Below are positions 22,995 through 35,898 of a stretch of 64,000 nucleotides of DNA, piece by piece. Location of the stretch: positions 186,001 to 250,000 of the forward strand of contig JACGCN010000021.1 of NCBI GenBank assembly GCA_014905825.1, in the 5' to 3' direction. Made by a program: the position numbers and the translations under genes. Numbering within the stretch: position 1 is the stretch's first letter; each line of letters opens with the position of its first letter. The notes beneath the pieces are model-generated. The model searched no databases. It worked only from the letters and a program-made list of their open reading frames with translations, and was not told the DNA's origin. The stretch is from Lyophyllum atratum. Its lineage: Eukaryota; Basidiomycota; Agaricomycetes; Agaricales; Lyophyllaceae.

Positions 22995-25190
22995 TCAGAT
23001 GGACTCAATGACGCAGTCTACAACTGCACATCTTCGCTCCTTGACAACAACATTGACTGCCTCCGCGATGACTTGTTCAAGGGTCTCCTTCCCATTCTCT
23101 TTGGTGGCGCCAACGCGTTTACCCCACGCCCAGCCAGCGGAGGCGGCAACAGCAATCTGCGAGTAGTCGGGACAATCGGGCCCGAACCCCACAGAGAGCT
23201 TATCGCCAGACGCCTTACTTCCATGGCCGCTGGGGTGCACTCCGAGCATCGATAGCTTGGGGGACTGGAACTTGAGATGAGCAGAAGAAATTCCTGCGTT
23301 GATAGATAAACGTACCTTCCATCCGCCGTTGTTCAAAATGATCGTGAGGAATGGCTGAGAATTTCCAGCTTGAGCTTGGTCGATCGTGAAGGATTAAAAA
23401 GCGAACGCACAGTGTTATACTTCCGCGCCATCCAATACGCCGAGCTCGGCACACCAAACATGAACGACCCATCGCCAACGACCGCCGTAATCAAATCGTA
23501 TCCCTTTCTGTGTTCAGCCCCAGTCACTTCTCCGCCGATGTGAGCGCCCACGGCAGCCCCCAGAGCCCACCCCAGAGAGGAGCCTCCAGAGCTCAACACG
23601 CTGCCAGGAACTTCGGGCCGCAGATGCTGCCACACCTTGGGGAAATTACTGATACTTTCGTTGAGTACCAAACTCTCGCCTCCATGGCTTGGAGTATGTT
23701 CCGCAATGGCCCTTCGAAGGACTCCCAGAATGTTCGGCACCGTAAGGTGTGCAACCGGTTGCTCGCCGCCTGCATCGAAGACAGGGTATGCATTCTCGGC
23801 CTCATCCAGCTCACGCACCATCTCCTCATGCTTGATCGTCAAGAGCTTCCCGCGGTCCTTCACCTCCTGCGTGCGTAGCATCGGCTCGCCGACATTCGCA
23901 CCTTGCTCGTCGATCTTGCGGACCGCCTCAACGATTTGGACTAGTGCAAGCTCTGCGTCCGCACGACACACAAGCTCAGCCGCGACGTGCCAGAACCCCA
24001 CGGAGTGCTTGAGTGGGTCGCCACTGTCAACTACGAAGACGCGCGCCCCGGCTGATGGACGATCGTTCCCCGGAATCCAGGGTAGGTCGCAGTCGATCAC
24101 GAGGATTGTATCAGCGGAGGCGAGATGCTCGGAGTGTGTGCCTGGCGCAAGGAAGGAAACGCCGGCAAAGTAGGGATGCGAGAACGGGATATTTACGGCG
24201 TTGGGACAGGCAGCGACGATGGGAATTGCGAGCAGAGTGGAGAGGGCGAGGAGGGCGGAGACTGCGTGAGGATTCCTCCCAAGGAAGGAGGTGATGATGA
24301 GAGGCGAACGGGCGGAGAGGAGGGCAGAGCCGATGCGCGTTGAGGCTGGGTTGAAGTTCGAATCAGCACCAGCTGGACAAATATGATTCTGGATAATATC
24401 GTACCTGTTGAAGACAAGCCACTGGGCTCGATGGAGGGCCATTTCTCCAGATCGGCGGTGACCTCCAACAATGATTCCGGTATTTCCTCTTCCATCACCT
24501 CCCGACGAGCCCAGAGGTAAACTGGGCCTTTAGGATCACTCGTAGCGCTTGACGAATGTTAGATAGAATGCCGACTCCAAGACTTAGGTAAACATACATC
24601 TGTAGTGACCGCCTGATAAATTGAGATGCGGTGGACCCACTGCTTATTTGCGACGTGAAACGCATGTATTGCCGGACGATGGCCGCCTGGTCAGGAATGT
24701 CTTGCGTGCCTACTTCAGAACGCAGAAGAGAGGGATCAGAGAGACTAATCACCCTGCAGCCACATGATCCATTCATTCCTTGTTCCCTTCAATTCTTTCT
24801 CACTGCTGAACGGGGAAGCACCAGCGTATATTAACACGGGCGTCCTGCTGCGGTCGACGTTATGAATAGCTCCTGCCATGGCCTATCTTAGGGTTAATAC
24901 CCTGCCAAAAGGACCACGACAAGTGAAAGGCTCGCCTGAGTACCGACATCGACATGAACAATTACAGCAGCCGGTTTCCCAGTAACCTGTGCGTACCCCT
25001 GTGCAGCGCTCAGTGCTACCATTTCATTCGGGCATGTAACGATTTCGGGTTTCGTTCGACCGTTGGCCTCGATACGCTGCCGCTCAAGGTCTTCAAGGAG
25101 AGCGGGATGGTCTGAGCCCCAATTCACAAACGCATGTGTGATCCCAGCATCCGCCAGCGACTTGAGGAAGACAGAAGAGGTGGTATACAT
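22995..25190 (-). CDS. Thiamine-diphosphate enzyme, IlvB/acetolactate synthase-like
   Basis: 624 residues. Exons complement(22995..23264, 23316..23354, 23411..24345, 24405..24547, 24598..24700, 24753..24882, 24936..25190). The N-terminal pyrimidine domain has catalytic Glu56 in CPNEMVAL. The C-terminal domain has the ThDP-Mg motif GDG (501-503) with paired Asn 530-531. Order and length fit the acetolactate synthase / benzoylformate decarboxylase superfamily (2-ketoacid decarboxylation or carboligation). The start MYTTSSVFLKSLADAGI lacks a mitochondrial presequence, so it is probably not the anabolic Ilv2; the substrate is unknown. Intron 1 appears to use a GC donor (CAG|GCGAGC). It is divergent from the dienelactone hydrolase. 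Confidence 0.87.
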
Positions 25191-26524
25191 CGTTAGGAGA
25201 GACGTGGAGGCAGTCGGGAGAAAGTATGAAGAGGATGGTCGAAGTTTCCCATACTGGAGTCCTTTTCGTACACCATGAAGTGGTCAGCTGGTGTGATAGC
25301 TTCTGATCGGGTAGCCTCTTGAGAATTATTACAAGAACTCCTGGGAAAAGTAATAAGCGCATGAGCCAAAGGGAAGATTTGGAACTCTGACAAGACAACA
25401 GTCTGAGAGAAAAGAACCTACAGGTGCCCACACAACTCAGTGGTGACTCGGGTGGTGGTGATTATTTGCCAGTTATTTGAGATCTATTTGCGCGAGTTAT
25501 TGCTTTATCAACTAACACCACGGGTCCACCGTCCGTCTGTTTAGCATCCGCCATACGTTCATGTCAGCGATGACAAGCGTGGCATTTGCTATATATCGTG
25601 CGTTGAGGTGCCATGCGCGGTTGAACTTGGATTTCAACACTCACTGCCATAAATACTAGAGATTGGGTTGGGGTGGCATTGGGTCTCCCGCCTTGGTCCT
25701 CAACGTGACGATGTCCTTATCCAGAGATGGTAATGCAAGGGGAACCATCTCGAAATCGGCCGTCATCCCAGGACTCATTTACCCATTCCTACCATCCGTC
25801 ATTTCGATGGTAAGATAGCCCGCAACGCAGTATCCTCCCCATCTCACTCGAATCGTATCTTGAAGACTGGCGTTGAAGTGCATTCGCGATCAAAAACTTT
25901 CATGACGACGAACTTGGCATGTGCCATACTCGCACCATAGCGTGTCAACTTGGCATGCGGACACAAATCGATCCCCAACACGAGAATGCCTGCCCTGAAC
26001 TTTCACGTGAGTGGAGATCACCTCCTGCAAGCCACCTGTCCAGTTCCGACGAACCCTTACACTGCAAATGTGTATCCTCATCATTACATGTGATAATAGC
26101 CGTCGAGACATTCCTGAAAGGCACCGCCCTTTCAGGACCTGCCCGCCGCCACTCGGATTATTAGTCAACAGCAGTTGCCCGAGGCTGTCCTGACAACTTC
26201 GGCAAGTCGCAACGAACAGATGCGCTGAACACCTGATCGGCGCCATCGATCCAGCTCCTGAAGCTCATCGACCAGTGCACGCCAGTAGCCGTACTATTGT
26301 TTACTCCAGCAGGTACTGGGCGCTAATACGTGATCTTGGGTTATTATTGTTGTCAGAGTAAGTACGTCCAGCATTAACTCGATGATCTGATATTTATAGC
26401 CTGCCGACCTGACTTGCCCAGATATATCCATCGACGGTCGTGACGTGGAACAGCGCCCGCAGGGCGTGGAGCAAGCGTTTAAATTCTTAAACCCGGATCC
26501 GAGTACCCCCCTCTCTTACTTACG
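25191..26524. other. Divergent intergenic region
   Basis: 1.3 kb between the TPP enzyme (-) and dienelactone hydrolase (+). Only short motif-free open frames on both strands. Regulatory content not resolvable by eye. Confidence 0.45.
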
Positions 26525-27669
26525 ATGAGTTGCTGCGCCGATTGCACGCCCTACGGTCTCCCTCAGGATGAGCCCGCAGGATATATCAGCACGCATGGTG
26601 CATATTTCTCTCCCTCCCCAATATCAACGCAAAGGATGAGCACTCAGAACGTGCCATTCTCCTCTTGACAGATGATCTGCTTGAGAACTCGAGGATCCTG
26701 GCTGATAATCTGGCGCTCCGTTTAGATTGTGATGTTTGGGTCCCAGATTACTACCAAGGTGCACCATGTTTACCTCTTGGTTTCCCGGTTACAGTCTTAT
26801 CAAACTTGAAGGACACTCATCAGGTCCCCCGCTTAATATATATCCCCATCGCTACCTACGAAATTCGGCGGGCGCCAACATGAGCAAGTGTGCCTGGATA
26901 AAGTCCAAGCTTCGTGTGACTCCCAGGATGCCTGTATTCATCAAGAACCGGCCCACAGTCATCGATGCGAGATTATTCAAGGTATAATTAGTTATCTTCG
27001 ATTCTACCCTATTGTGCTGTTGTTTATTCTATGTTTGAGTTCATCAAGGCACTTCAGGAAGAGAAAGACTATTTAAAAGTTGGTGCCATTGGGTACGTAG
27101 TGGCTTCTGGTTATTGCTCCACCTTGAATGCCATCTTTAACACCCATTTTAGGTACTGCTCAGGCAGTTCAACGGCGATACGGCTAGCTTCTACGGAATG
27201 GATTCAAAGCGTAGTCATTTGTCATCCAAGCAAATTCAGGTTACCAGAAGTGATGTCCATCAAGGTCCGTGGGGTTCATGATCATTGCGGTAAGACATAG
27301 TATACTCAAGCTTCGACAGGTCCCCTCTGCATGGGTTTGCGCGGAAGGTTCGCCCGGTTTCGAGTGCACGAAATATTTCTGATGCACTACCGTCTTTAGA
27401 AGATAAATTCTTTAGCAAATCTCTGCGTCTCAAGGCGGAAGCTGCATTCCGTCGAAGAAAGCTCACGGAGAAGATTGACTACGAATTCGAGGATTACAGA
27501 GGTTAGGATGTCAATAACGACGTTCTCGATCCCATTCAGAATATCTTTTGCAGGAACCACCCACGGCTTCGTATGTCGACCAGATCTAAGGGTCTCAGAG
27601 ACAAGAGAGGCATACGAGAAGGCGTTCGACCAAATTGTACGATGGTTTTCCAAGACATTACCTGTATAA
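26525..27669 (+). CDS. Dienelactone hydrolase family protein
   Basis: Alpha/beta hydrolase, 250 residues. Exons 26525..26597, 26648..26758, 26824..26981, 27040..27092, 27153..27264, 27320..27347, 27400..27501, 27554..27669. The Cys-Asp-His triad is visible: GYCSG (Cys134), CAEED (Asp180), GTTHGF (His216). DCDVWVPDYYQG and MPVFIKNRPTVIDARLFKF are also typical. Family members open lactones such as carboxymethylenebutenolide in aromatic breakdown, but many fungal ones have unknown substrates. Oddity: the first 50-nt intron (26598..26647) removes a stretch that itself reads GAYFSPSP, as expected for a family beta strand, so a 1-nt frameshift in a former exon is an alternative. Confidence 0.85.
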
Positions 27670-28006
27670 CTCTTGTAGCCTTTACCCTCCTAAGGTGAGT
27701 AAGAAAATCATGAAATCATTCTCGGCTCAGTTTCGATAGTTTTAGGGGGCGAATAGACTGTGCAGCGCAAGTGCTTGCAAGAAAGGTGCGAGCGTAAAGG
27801 ACCCGCCTCTTCTGAGAAGGAGCAAAAAAAAACAAGCACCGTCGGCAACATCATTCGTGATTGCCAAACTGACTTGAGGTGTCATCGGCATGTGTAATCC
27901 ACTGTAAAATGCTTCAAATGATATGATAGGCTCGGATGTATAGGGACTGGTGGCAGTGGTTATCGCGAATATGTAGACTTGATTATCTCTACACAATTCC
28001 ACTACG
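27670..28006. other. Convergent intergenic region
   Basis: 3' flanks of the hydrolase (+) and AFG2 (-). Nothing recognisable apart from an A-run near 27825. Confidence 0.5.
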
Positions 28007-31000
28007 TCATAATACCTTCCTACCCTGCGTCCTGTCTGTCCAGTCTTGGAACCTTTGCAGGACAGCAGGAGTTATCTGCCGTTTCATGGCCTTCGCAGCA
28101 TTGAAAAACGCGTCCTGAGGCACCTGCAATAATAAATTTTCTCAGCAGGGCATGACGGTTCGGAGATATGCCGAGAAGTAACTTACATATGGGGCCTTTA
28201 TATCTTGCTGCATCGTCAGGATTGCAGCCTCCTGGCAAAGCGCAGTAATCTCGGCGCCAGAGCAACCGTCAGTCTACATGAAAAGTACAATAAATCTGCG
28301 AGCAAATGGACTAGTCTGTGAATGCAACGTACCACCCGTGCTAGCTCAATGATGTCAATGTTTGGTTCAACAGTCATGTTCTTCATCCTGATATTGAGGA
28401 TCTCCACCCTAGCCGCCTCGTCAGGCGGTCCAACGTAGAGAATTCGATCCAGCCGACCGGGTCGCATAAGCGCGGAGTCCTAACACGCTGATCAGTAGGA
28501 GGTACAGAAAAATACTGCAAAACTGACTATTGCGTCTGGTCGATTCGTAGCGGCAACAACGGTCACCCCAACGAGTTCTTGAACCCCATCCATCTCATTC
28601 AACAAGCTGGTTAGAACCCCCTCATGTGATGAACTAGTGTCGCTATCAGAAGAGCTCCGAGACGTAGCCAAGGCGTCGATTTCGTCCTGAAGGAACTTTA
28701 GTTTGAAATTGAACTACACAAAAACGGTGTCCCTCACGAAGAAGATTATAGACGGGGAAGCCGCGCGCGCTTTCCTGAATATCTCGCGTACGGCACGTTC
28801 AGATTCGCCAACAAATTTATTCAGAAGCTGCAACGTTCGGAAAGTTAGATACTGAGATACCAGTATGCGAAAGACATACCTCTGGTCCCTTTACTGCCAC
28901 AAAGTTCACACCGCTTTCACATGCACACGCTCTGGCGAGTACAGTCTTACTACAGCCCGGTGGGCCATAGAGCAACACGCCTTTCGGGGGCCTGATGCCC
29001 AGACGTTCGAAGGCTTCCGGATGCAACAAGGGCCATTCGACGGCCTCGCGTAATTTTTGGATCACGAGAGCTTGACCGCCTATTTCAGAATAACGAACCG
29101 GGGGTGTTTCAAAGAACAGGGACCGCATCGCGGAAGGGCGAACAGCGGGCATAGATGCGATGAGATCATCGAGGGTGAGCGTTAGTTGAGATGGCGTTTT
29201 GTTTTGGCTCGCCTGACCCTCGGGGCTAGCGAGCCAGCGTTTGATCGCAATTGTGCCTGCCTCCCGCACGATGGCGCTGAGGTCAGCACCCACATAGCCG
29301 TGCGCACGGGATGAGAACGCGCGTAATTCTTCTTGCGAAACAGTGTTTGGTGTATTGGTCAGTAACACGCTGAGGATAGAGTAGCGTGCTTCGGCGTCCG
29401 GTATGCCTCGAGGGAAGGACTCAATTAGATGACTGAACTTGGAACGCTGGGGTTGGAGTCACCTATTTCAATCTCCCGATCGAATCTACCTGGTCGACGT
29501 AGCGCAGGGTCAATGGCGTTTGGGCGATTGGTGGTACCAATTACGACGACTCTTCCCTCCCCATCTGTACCTTCTTCCATTCCGTCAAGGATAGTCAGAA
29601 GCGTTGCTACAACTCGCTTCTCTACCTCTCCGCCTGCACTGTCTTCTCTTCTGGGCACTAGCGCATCGACCTCATCCAATACGACGATACACGGACTTTT
29701 ATCGCGAGCTTCGCGGAATACATCACGTAGCTTGGACTCAGTTTCGCCATGGTACGCGGACGAAAGCTCAGGCCCATTAATCACGAGAACAGAAGACTTT
29801 GTGGAAGACGCGATGGCACGGGCCAAGTGCGTCTTTCCGGTCCCTGGTGGCCCATGAAGAAGGATACCCCGCGGGGGTTTTAAACCTAGAAAAGATGCCC
29901 ATGATTTAGTCGATCCCACGCTTCCGCGGCTAAAACTACGGCCACCAACCAAAGTACCGGAAAAGCTCTGGGCGGGTGAGTGGTATCTCTAAGAGGTCGC
30001 GGATTTGTTGGATTTGTTTGTTGAGCCCGCCTACTGTGGAATACGCATCATTCAGCGAAGTTGGAGCTAAGATCTCAACCTCTTTCTGTCAACGTGTGAT
30101 AGGTGATGAGAAACGATGACCCGCGAAACCTGTACTGAATGGGAGTTCACCTTGTGAGGCGGTTCTTGTTCGGGAGTTTCAATCCCGGATATCAATACGA
30201 CGGAATCCCAGCCTACCGCCCAAAGCTTGGACTGTGGGGCGATAGAAAGGGATTCCAAGTCATGTGCGAGCTCCTCACCATGTCTCTCCGGCTCGGGTCG
30301 TTGGATGGAAATTGAAGCGACGGAGAATCGACGGTTCTGACCTTCATAAGGCACTTCTAGGATTTGTGCGGATGTGATGTACTTGAGATCGACTATGCAC
30401 GAGGATGGCCAGTAAGTAAAGTCAGCAGGAGGGGCATCGGTTCAAGGCGCATCCACACCTAGCGATTCGCGAAGTAGTAAGCTAAGCCAATCTCGCTGCT
30501 TGTTCTCGGGCGTGTGGCTGGTGAGGAGCGGCAGCGGGCTGCGAATCTCTTTTAAGCGTATGGTACCTGCTTCTTGTAGATTGCGAAGCGACGGGAGACC
30601 AGGTAGTGGCTTGGACACGGTTATACCTGACAAGGGAAAGATCTGAACTTTATCCCCCGCCTCAAGCCGGGCCGTCAGTCGAAGGGAAGTAGGGATTATA
30701 GCAGCTAGAGATCCATGAGGTGTTGGCTAAAGAGAGATACCCAGATAGGTCAAACCTACATTCCTGCGATATCTCATGGGAAGGCCACACAATCCCAACA
30801 GCAAAGTCCTGTCAGAAACACCTCAGCAATCAAGGAACGCGAAAAGAAACTCTTTTCAGATTGTCAACCTTTCGTGAACTGGTATTATCCCCGCGCGATA
30901 AGGCAATAATATCCCCGGTGCATAGTTTGGCGGACTTCAGCATATCAGCGTTGAAGATAACGCGCCGAGCGGCACGAGGGACATGTTCTGAAGAGTCATC

Positions 31001-31039
31001 AGACTCCACTGTGAATCTCCTTGACGAAATGGAAGCCAT
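28007..31039 (-). CDS. AFG2: AAA+ ATPase AFG2/DRG1 (SPATA5 type)
   Basis: Hexameric Cdc48-family ATPase that extracts Rlp24 from cytoplasmic pre-60S ribosomes in yeast. 797 residues (yeast about 780). Exons complement(28007..28123, 28187..28273, 28333..28479, 28528..28686, 28738..28827, 28880..29406, 29463..29885, 29950..30085, 30151..30392, 30459..30704, 30760..30808, 30869..31039). D1 has Walker A GPPGTGKT (293-300), VVLDEVDAL and [14 protein letters not shown]2 has GPPGCSKT (570-577), FFDEIDAL and [13 protein letters not shown]. The Cys in the second P-loop and the N-domain length favour AFG2 over Cdc48 or Rix7. The start is the ATG at 31039. It is divergent from GPI16 across a 405-bp promoter. 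Confidence 0.93.
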
Positions 31040-31444
31040 CTCTGTCAATTAGAATTGAATCGTATAGCCTTATTCAGATGTCGCGCTCCTATTCATGACC
31101 CATCAATAAGTTACGCTTTCGAGAGTCTCAGGCGCATGTCAGAAATCACGAACCTGCTAGTGTCGATAGATAAGCCAAAGGCTAGATCTGTGACAAAAAC
31201 AGATGAGTTAGTTTGTGAAGCTTGATATTTTCTCTCTCTTCTATCTGGCCCGGGCAGGAGGTCTAGGTCTCTTCTGAGCAGAAACGGTATCCAGACAAGA
31301 CGTGCGTTCGTTGAAAAAATGACCACTCACAATTTGTGAATCATGATTGGGCTGATTACCAAAAGGAGAGTTAACTGTTTCAGACTCCGGCAACTCCGCT
31401 GCATGTTCCGACAAACCACCTGATCCCCTCGTTATCATCCACGA
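31040..31444. promoter_or_regulatory. Bidirectional promoter region AFG2/GPI16
   Basis: 405 bp between two divergent housekeeping start codons. No TATA box obvious. Shared control is inferred only from the arrangement. Confidence 0.4.
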
Positions 31445-33365
31445 ATGCGGGCTGGCTGCATAGCCAGATTGCTCTTTGTTTCCAGCCTATGTCTCTCGAC
31501 GCTGGGGACTCCTCTAGGGGAAAAGTTTGACGAGCAGCTTACTATCAAGTCCTTGCGGGACGGCAAGGTCGTCTCGAAGTTCTCGTTCAAAACTGTGCTC
31601 CAGGGCGCGTCTCCTAGGGACCCTCGCAGTCTTGGTGCAGACGACGTCTGTGAGTTACTTTTGGATGTCAACGGTCAATACTCAATAAAATTATTCCGTA
31701 GCCCAGCACTACACCGTGTTCCCCCTAGCTCTAGGACAAATTCTCCGAGAGTATGCTGTAACGGAGCTGCACCTCAGTTTAAATGCTGGTAATTGGAATT
31801 ATGATCGTTGGGGATATCCTGAAGAACCTGGAGTTGGTACTGGTGCGGAATTATGGGCTTGGATGGGAGATGGCGCTCAGCTGAGGTACGTAGCAGGCAA
31901 ACACTTGACTTACCACCTCATAATAATCTTTTCTTCCCGAAGCATTGATGACCGCTGGAAAGGACTTCGCAATGCACTGGCCGGACTGTTCTGTGCCTCG
32001 CTTGGCTCCCTCGACGAACAACGGACCACTTCGCCAGCACGGTCATTTGAGCCGGAAGGTGATTTGCCAGACTGGGGAGTATCACACCAAATTCGTCATG
32101 CGTCGCTTCCTTCGGAAAACGTCTGCACGGAAAATCTGACCCCATTCCTCAAACTCTTGCCATGCAAGTCTTTGTCCGGGATTGCAAGTTTACTGAATCC
32201 GCACCGGCTTTTTGATGCCGACTGGCACGGCATGAGCGTACATGTCCTGTGGCGCGAAGACGAAGGCGTCGAAATACGGCTAGCGTTCCAATCTGTATCT
32301 GATCCCTTGCGTTCCTCCTTGGGAAGGAAGCAAGGTAATTTTTCACGAGATGTTCTCCTGGCAGGCGTTAATTCACAATCTTAGATTGGTCGTTCCGAAG
32401 CCTGTTCGACCGTACGATCGACAGAACATGCCCAGTTGCGCGATCGAGCCGCGTCGAGGTGACGCTACCCTCATATGGATCGTACAGCATAAGCCCAGAG
32501 CCCTCCGTGGTAGAGGACGGTCACGCTAGCTTCGACGTTGTAGATGGTGAGTCTAGGCCTTATATCAAGCTCGTCAAGCTTACGTCCCATTTTAGTGGTA
32601 AAACCTCTTGACATTGATCTGCAAGTGGAAGGAGACTTTGAGTATCGTGAGTGACGTCAAGCAATTTCTGATTTCGGCTTGTTCTCATTCTGTATAGCCG
32701 TGGGCTTTGATTTACCTATTACCTCCTTCTCCGCTCAGCGGACGCTACGAGGCTCTAGCCAAGCGCATGGTCAGCTTTCAGTCGTCTTGACGAATCATCG
32801 GAGTGAACCCTTGCATGTGGTTTATTTGGAGACAATGCCCTGGCTTGTTCAGTTCTATCTGCATACGCTCCAAATAGACATAGATGGTTCGCGTCACGGT
32901 TCGTAATTTTCTGTATTGCATTCCCTTGTCAGTCACTAACTCCTCCCGTCAGATGATGCCGTGTCAGAAGTGATGTACATCCCACCGGTACCACATGCTC
33001 GACCTGCGACCTTCCAATGTGTTCTTGCGCTTCCGCCTGGTAGCACTTTGCATCTCACCATGGATGTAGCCAAGTCCTTCCTTCGGTATACGGAGCATCC
33101 CCCGGATGCTCAACGAGGCTGGGATCTACCTCCTGCGATTCTCACCCCTTTCGAACCAGGCCAAAACCGCTCACTGCGATATCTCACAAGCCAGCGAGTT
33201 TATACCCCGACCCTTCTCGTCGATCTGGCCACTCCGGATTTTAGCATGCCCTATAACGTTATAATATTCACTTGCTCGCTCATCGCTTTTATTTTTGGTA
33301 GTATATTCAACCTCTTGACGAGGAAATTTGTGGTAGTCCATATCGACGAAAACAAAGAGGAATGA
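31445..33365 (+). CDS. GPI16: GPI transamidase subunit GPI16/PIG-T
   Basis: ER-membrane subunit of the complex that attaches GPI anchors; PIG-T stabilises the catalytic Gpi8. 535 residues. Exons 31445..31649, 31702..31885, 31943..32334, 32385..32546, 32596..32646, 32698..32898, 32953..33365. Signal peptide ARLLFVSSLCLSTLG, then YTVFPLALGQILREY, LLPCKSLSGIASLLNPHRLF and MPWLVQFYLHTLQI, and one C-terminal membrane helix (VIIFTCSLIAFIFGSIFNLL) with a short cytosolic tail ending NKEE. Type I topology and motif order fit the family. Somewhat shorter than yeast Gpi16 (610). Confidence 0.93.
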
Positions 33366-35898
33366 AAAGAAGACCCTTACTTGGGCAAATGTACCCCCAC
33401 CTGTGGCGAATTACATACTGCTAGGAGATGTCAGTGCATGTGTCTCGCCTTCTGATTGGAAGATCGAAGAACCGAACCGTCATCATGGCGGAAGCTCATC
33501 CTTCGTGGTAACGATGATTCGGCTGAAGCAACACTTGTCGGCTGTGATATTCCATGCAGGAAATGTGTACTTGGTGTACTTGTGGGATATAAAGCGCTGA
33601 CAGACGGACGTGGGTGGACCAATCGGTGTGACAATTATCTCTATTACTTCTGCTGTGGAGACTGACCTTGGCTAGTGTTTTCAAGCATACCGCATAGTAG
33701 ATGTCACCTCGGCGTCTTGTTCTACGTACCTTCAACTTCTAATCAGGGGAGTAGCTAAAACGCCACAGCTGTGATGATGTCCAGTCTCGGGAGCCTATTC
33801 CTCGGGTACAGGGACGAACTTCGGTGTTGCCGGAGCATGGGATGTTCAGAACTTCACGTGTGTCCATCGAACGTCATACACTGATTCACCACGACGTCCA
33901 ATAGTGTTCTTATGTCCTGGAATCCCTGAGTTTAAACCCAGCTCAAATAGATGTGGGCTAGAATGACACAATTCGCACCAATCCTTATCAAGTGCGTCTG
34001 CCTTTGTTATCGGCAGGGTGCAAGGTCCAAGCTCAGAAGAAGCGAGGGTTTCATTGCTGATAACCTTCTCTGTTATCGGGCATGTACGATCGGATACTGC
34101 TCAATTTCTGCCTTGCCCGAGGCTATGTAGACCACGAGGAGATACACCAGGGATATCTGCCGTTTGCGCCTTGGAGTTCGGATTTTTGGTATGCGCCCAG
34201 CACTCTGGCAGGCCTTAGGATTGATGGATGCTCGATGGATATAAACACCTTCCGGTCACATGTCCTGTTTTGCTCAAGCATCATCGGAACGGAGGTCGAG
34301 GAGACGCTTGCACATGTGGTCTATCTCACGCAGGCCATTGCTATTAGAACGAATGTGGCTACTGATGGGTTTGGATTACTTGATTTTACTAGCCGCATGT
34401 TGCACGAGCTTGAGGTTCGGAGTGGATAAATAGCACGGCGTTGCGAGGCGGATGCTCCAACGAACGTTTTACCCCCTCTGTCTTCGTGCGTTTTACAGAG
34501 TTCTCGACACTACCAGGCTCGTCCATCGCTCTTGCCATTTTCTGCAATCATGTGCCGCCGGATCGCGTACGTTACATGTTCGAGTCTAGGCCAGCGTCGT
34601 CCTGACTCGGACACTCTAGCGAAGGAACGCGTTGGACACGCTGCGGGGTTCGTAGAGGACGATTAACGCGATGGTGAATCGCTTCTGACCAACACCACCA
34701 GCACTTCCAACGACATATGATCATCGCCATTGTAGACTGCAATTCATATCGTTGCGCGCTGAGTCATTTCCACCCTCCAGAATGTAGATCGCCATTATGT
34801 CGATGTGTCAATGTCTGCTCGGATCCCTTTTTCGTCCGAGCATAGCTGATGCTATTGTCATCCTGTGCAGGTTTACGGTGAAGAGCTCCAACAGGACGTG
34901 GACAGCGTGAACGATTATTGTTGGCAATGTAAATCAGCACAGGAGCGGGCGGCACGTCAAAAATGACCTTTGCACTTACCCCAACCACTCAACATATCCC
35001 TGTACCTTATGTATACCCAAATCACAGTATTTCAGATCGTATGATGTGATTTTGTGCCTTTTTCGATGACGCATGAGAGATGGAAGCTATCTCGTGCCGG
35101 AAAGAACTCACCGGCAAACAACACCCGCTGATCATGCGATCGTCAAGAACATGCGGCAATCCCGAAAGGTCACGTTTGCGCCAAGTTGCAAGGGTAGGAG
35201 GTGTGAAAGGACACAGCTGACGTTCGAAGAGGGTAATCATTGTAATCTCGGGTTGTTAGAGATGGAATTCAAATATTGATGTGTTCCTCCACTTTGAATC
35301 CGACAAATTCACCATTGGCGGTGACGTTTTGGCTAGAAGACATCGGCTAGGGGCAGGGACAAGCACCACCAACGCACATAGCTTTATCCGCCTGTACGTA
35401 ACGATCAGCTTTGGGGAGCCTGCCAATTGTAATTGTACTAACACGCACTGAAATTAATTTCATGGTTGTCTGTAAATCAAATCGCAGTGGAGACTGGTAT
35501 TTTGGGGAGGGCATAAGAAACGATCTAGGCCGCTTCCCATGGGATTAGCGCATGGTGTATGGATAAAGAAGCTGCGGAAGGCTGCAGACCCAAAAGGCGT
35601 GGCAAGTGGATCTATTCTCCCGCGAAAGTCTTCCATGACCACTTGATGCAGGAACCAAGGTCCAACGCTCAGTAAGTAGACGCTATAGGTTAGGTAGACA
35701 TAGAATTCCGCTGTTGGTTTCACTCTCGAAATAAGCTGCTAGCTGTGATATAGGAGAGTGGGCCACGGAGATCGTTGTGGTATAAGGTTGATGGTATGAA
35801 CTAGATCGGCTTGAGGCTTCAGCCACGCGAACCAAACTAACATAAACATTCACCACAGTCCCCGACCCACTCCGACGAACCTCGACCAGCTCATCACC
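33366..35898. other. Long gene-poor region
   Basis: 2.5 kb without a gene I can support, apart from a possible ORF at 34082. Open frames on both strands are short and motif-free. May contain decayed sequence. Confidence 0.45.
34082..34429 (+). CDS. Possible hypothetical ORF
   Basis: 115 codons starting ATG and ending TAA: MYDRILLNFCLARGYVDHEE..FWYAPSTLAGLRIDG..LHELEVRSG. Composition is protein-like, but I recognise no family and no upstream exon can be joined with confidence. Could be the last exon of a lost gene or chance. Confidence 0.22.
   Translation: MYDRILLNFCLARGYVDHEEIHQGYLPFAPWSSDFWYAPSTLAGLRIDGCSMDINTFRSHVLFCSSIIGTEVEETLAHVVYLTQAIAIRTNVATDGFGLLDFTSRMLHELEVRSG

Noticed and set aside
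22995..27669. TPP enzyme and dienelactone hydrolase as a catabolic gene cluster
   Set aside because: They are divergent, but 1.3 kb apart with housekeeping AFG2 next door and no transporter or regulator; adjacency alone is weak evidence.
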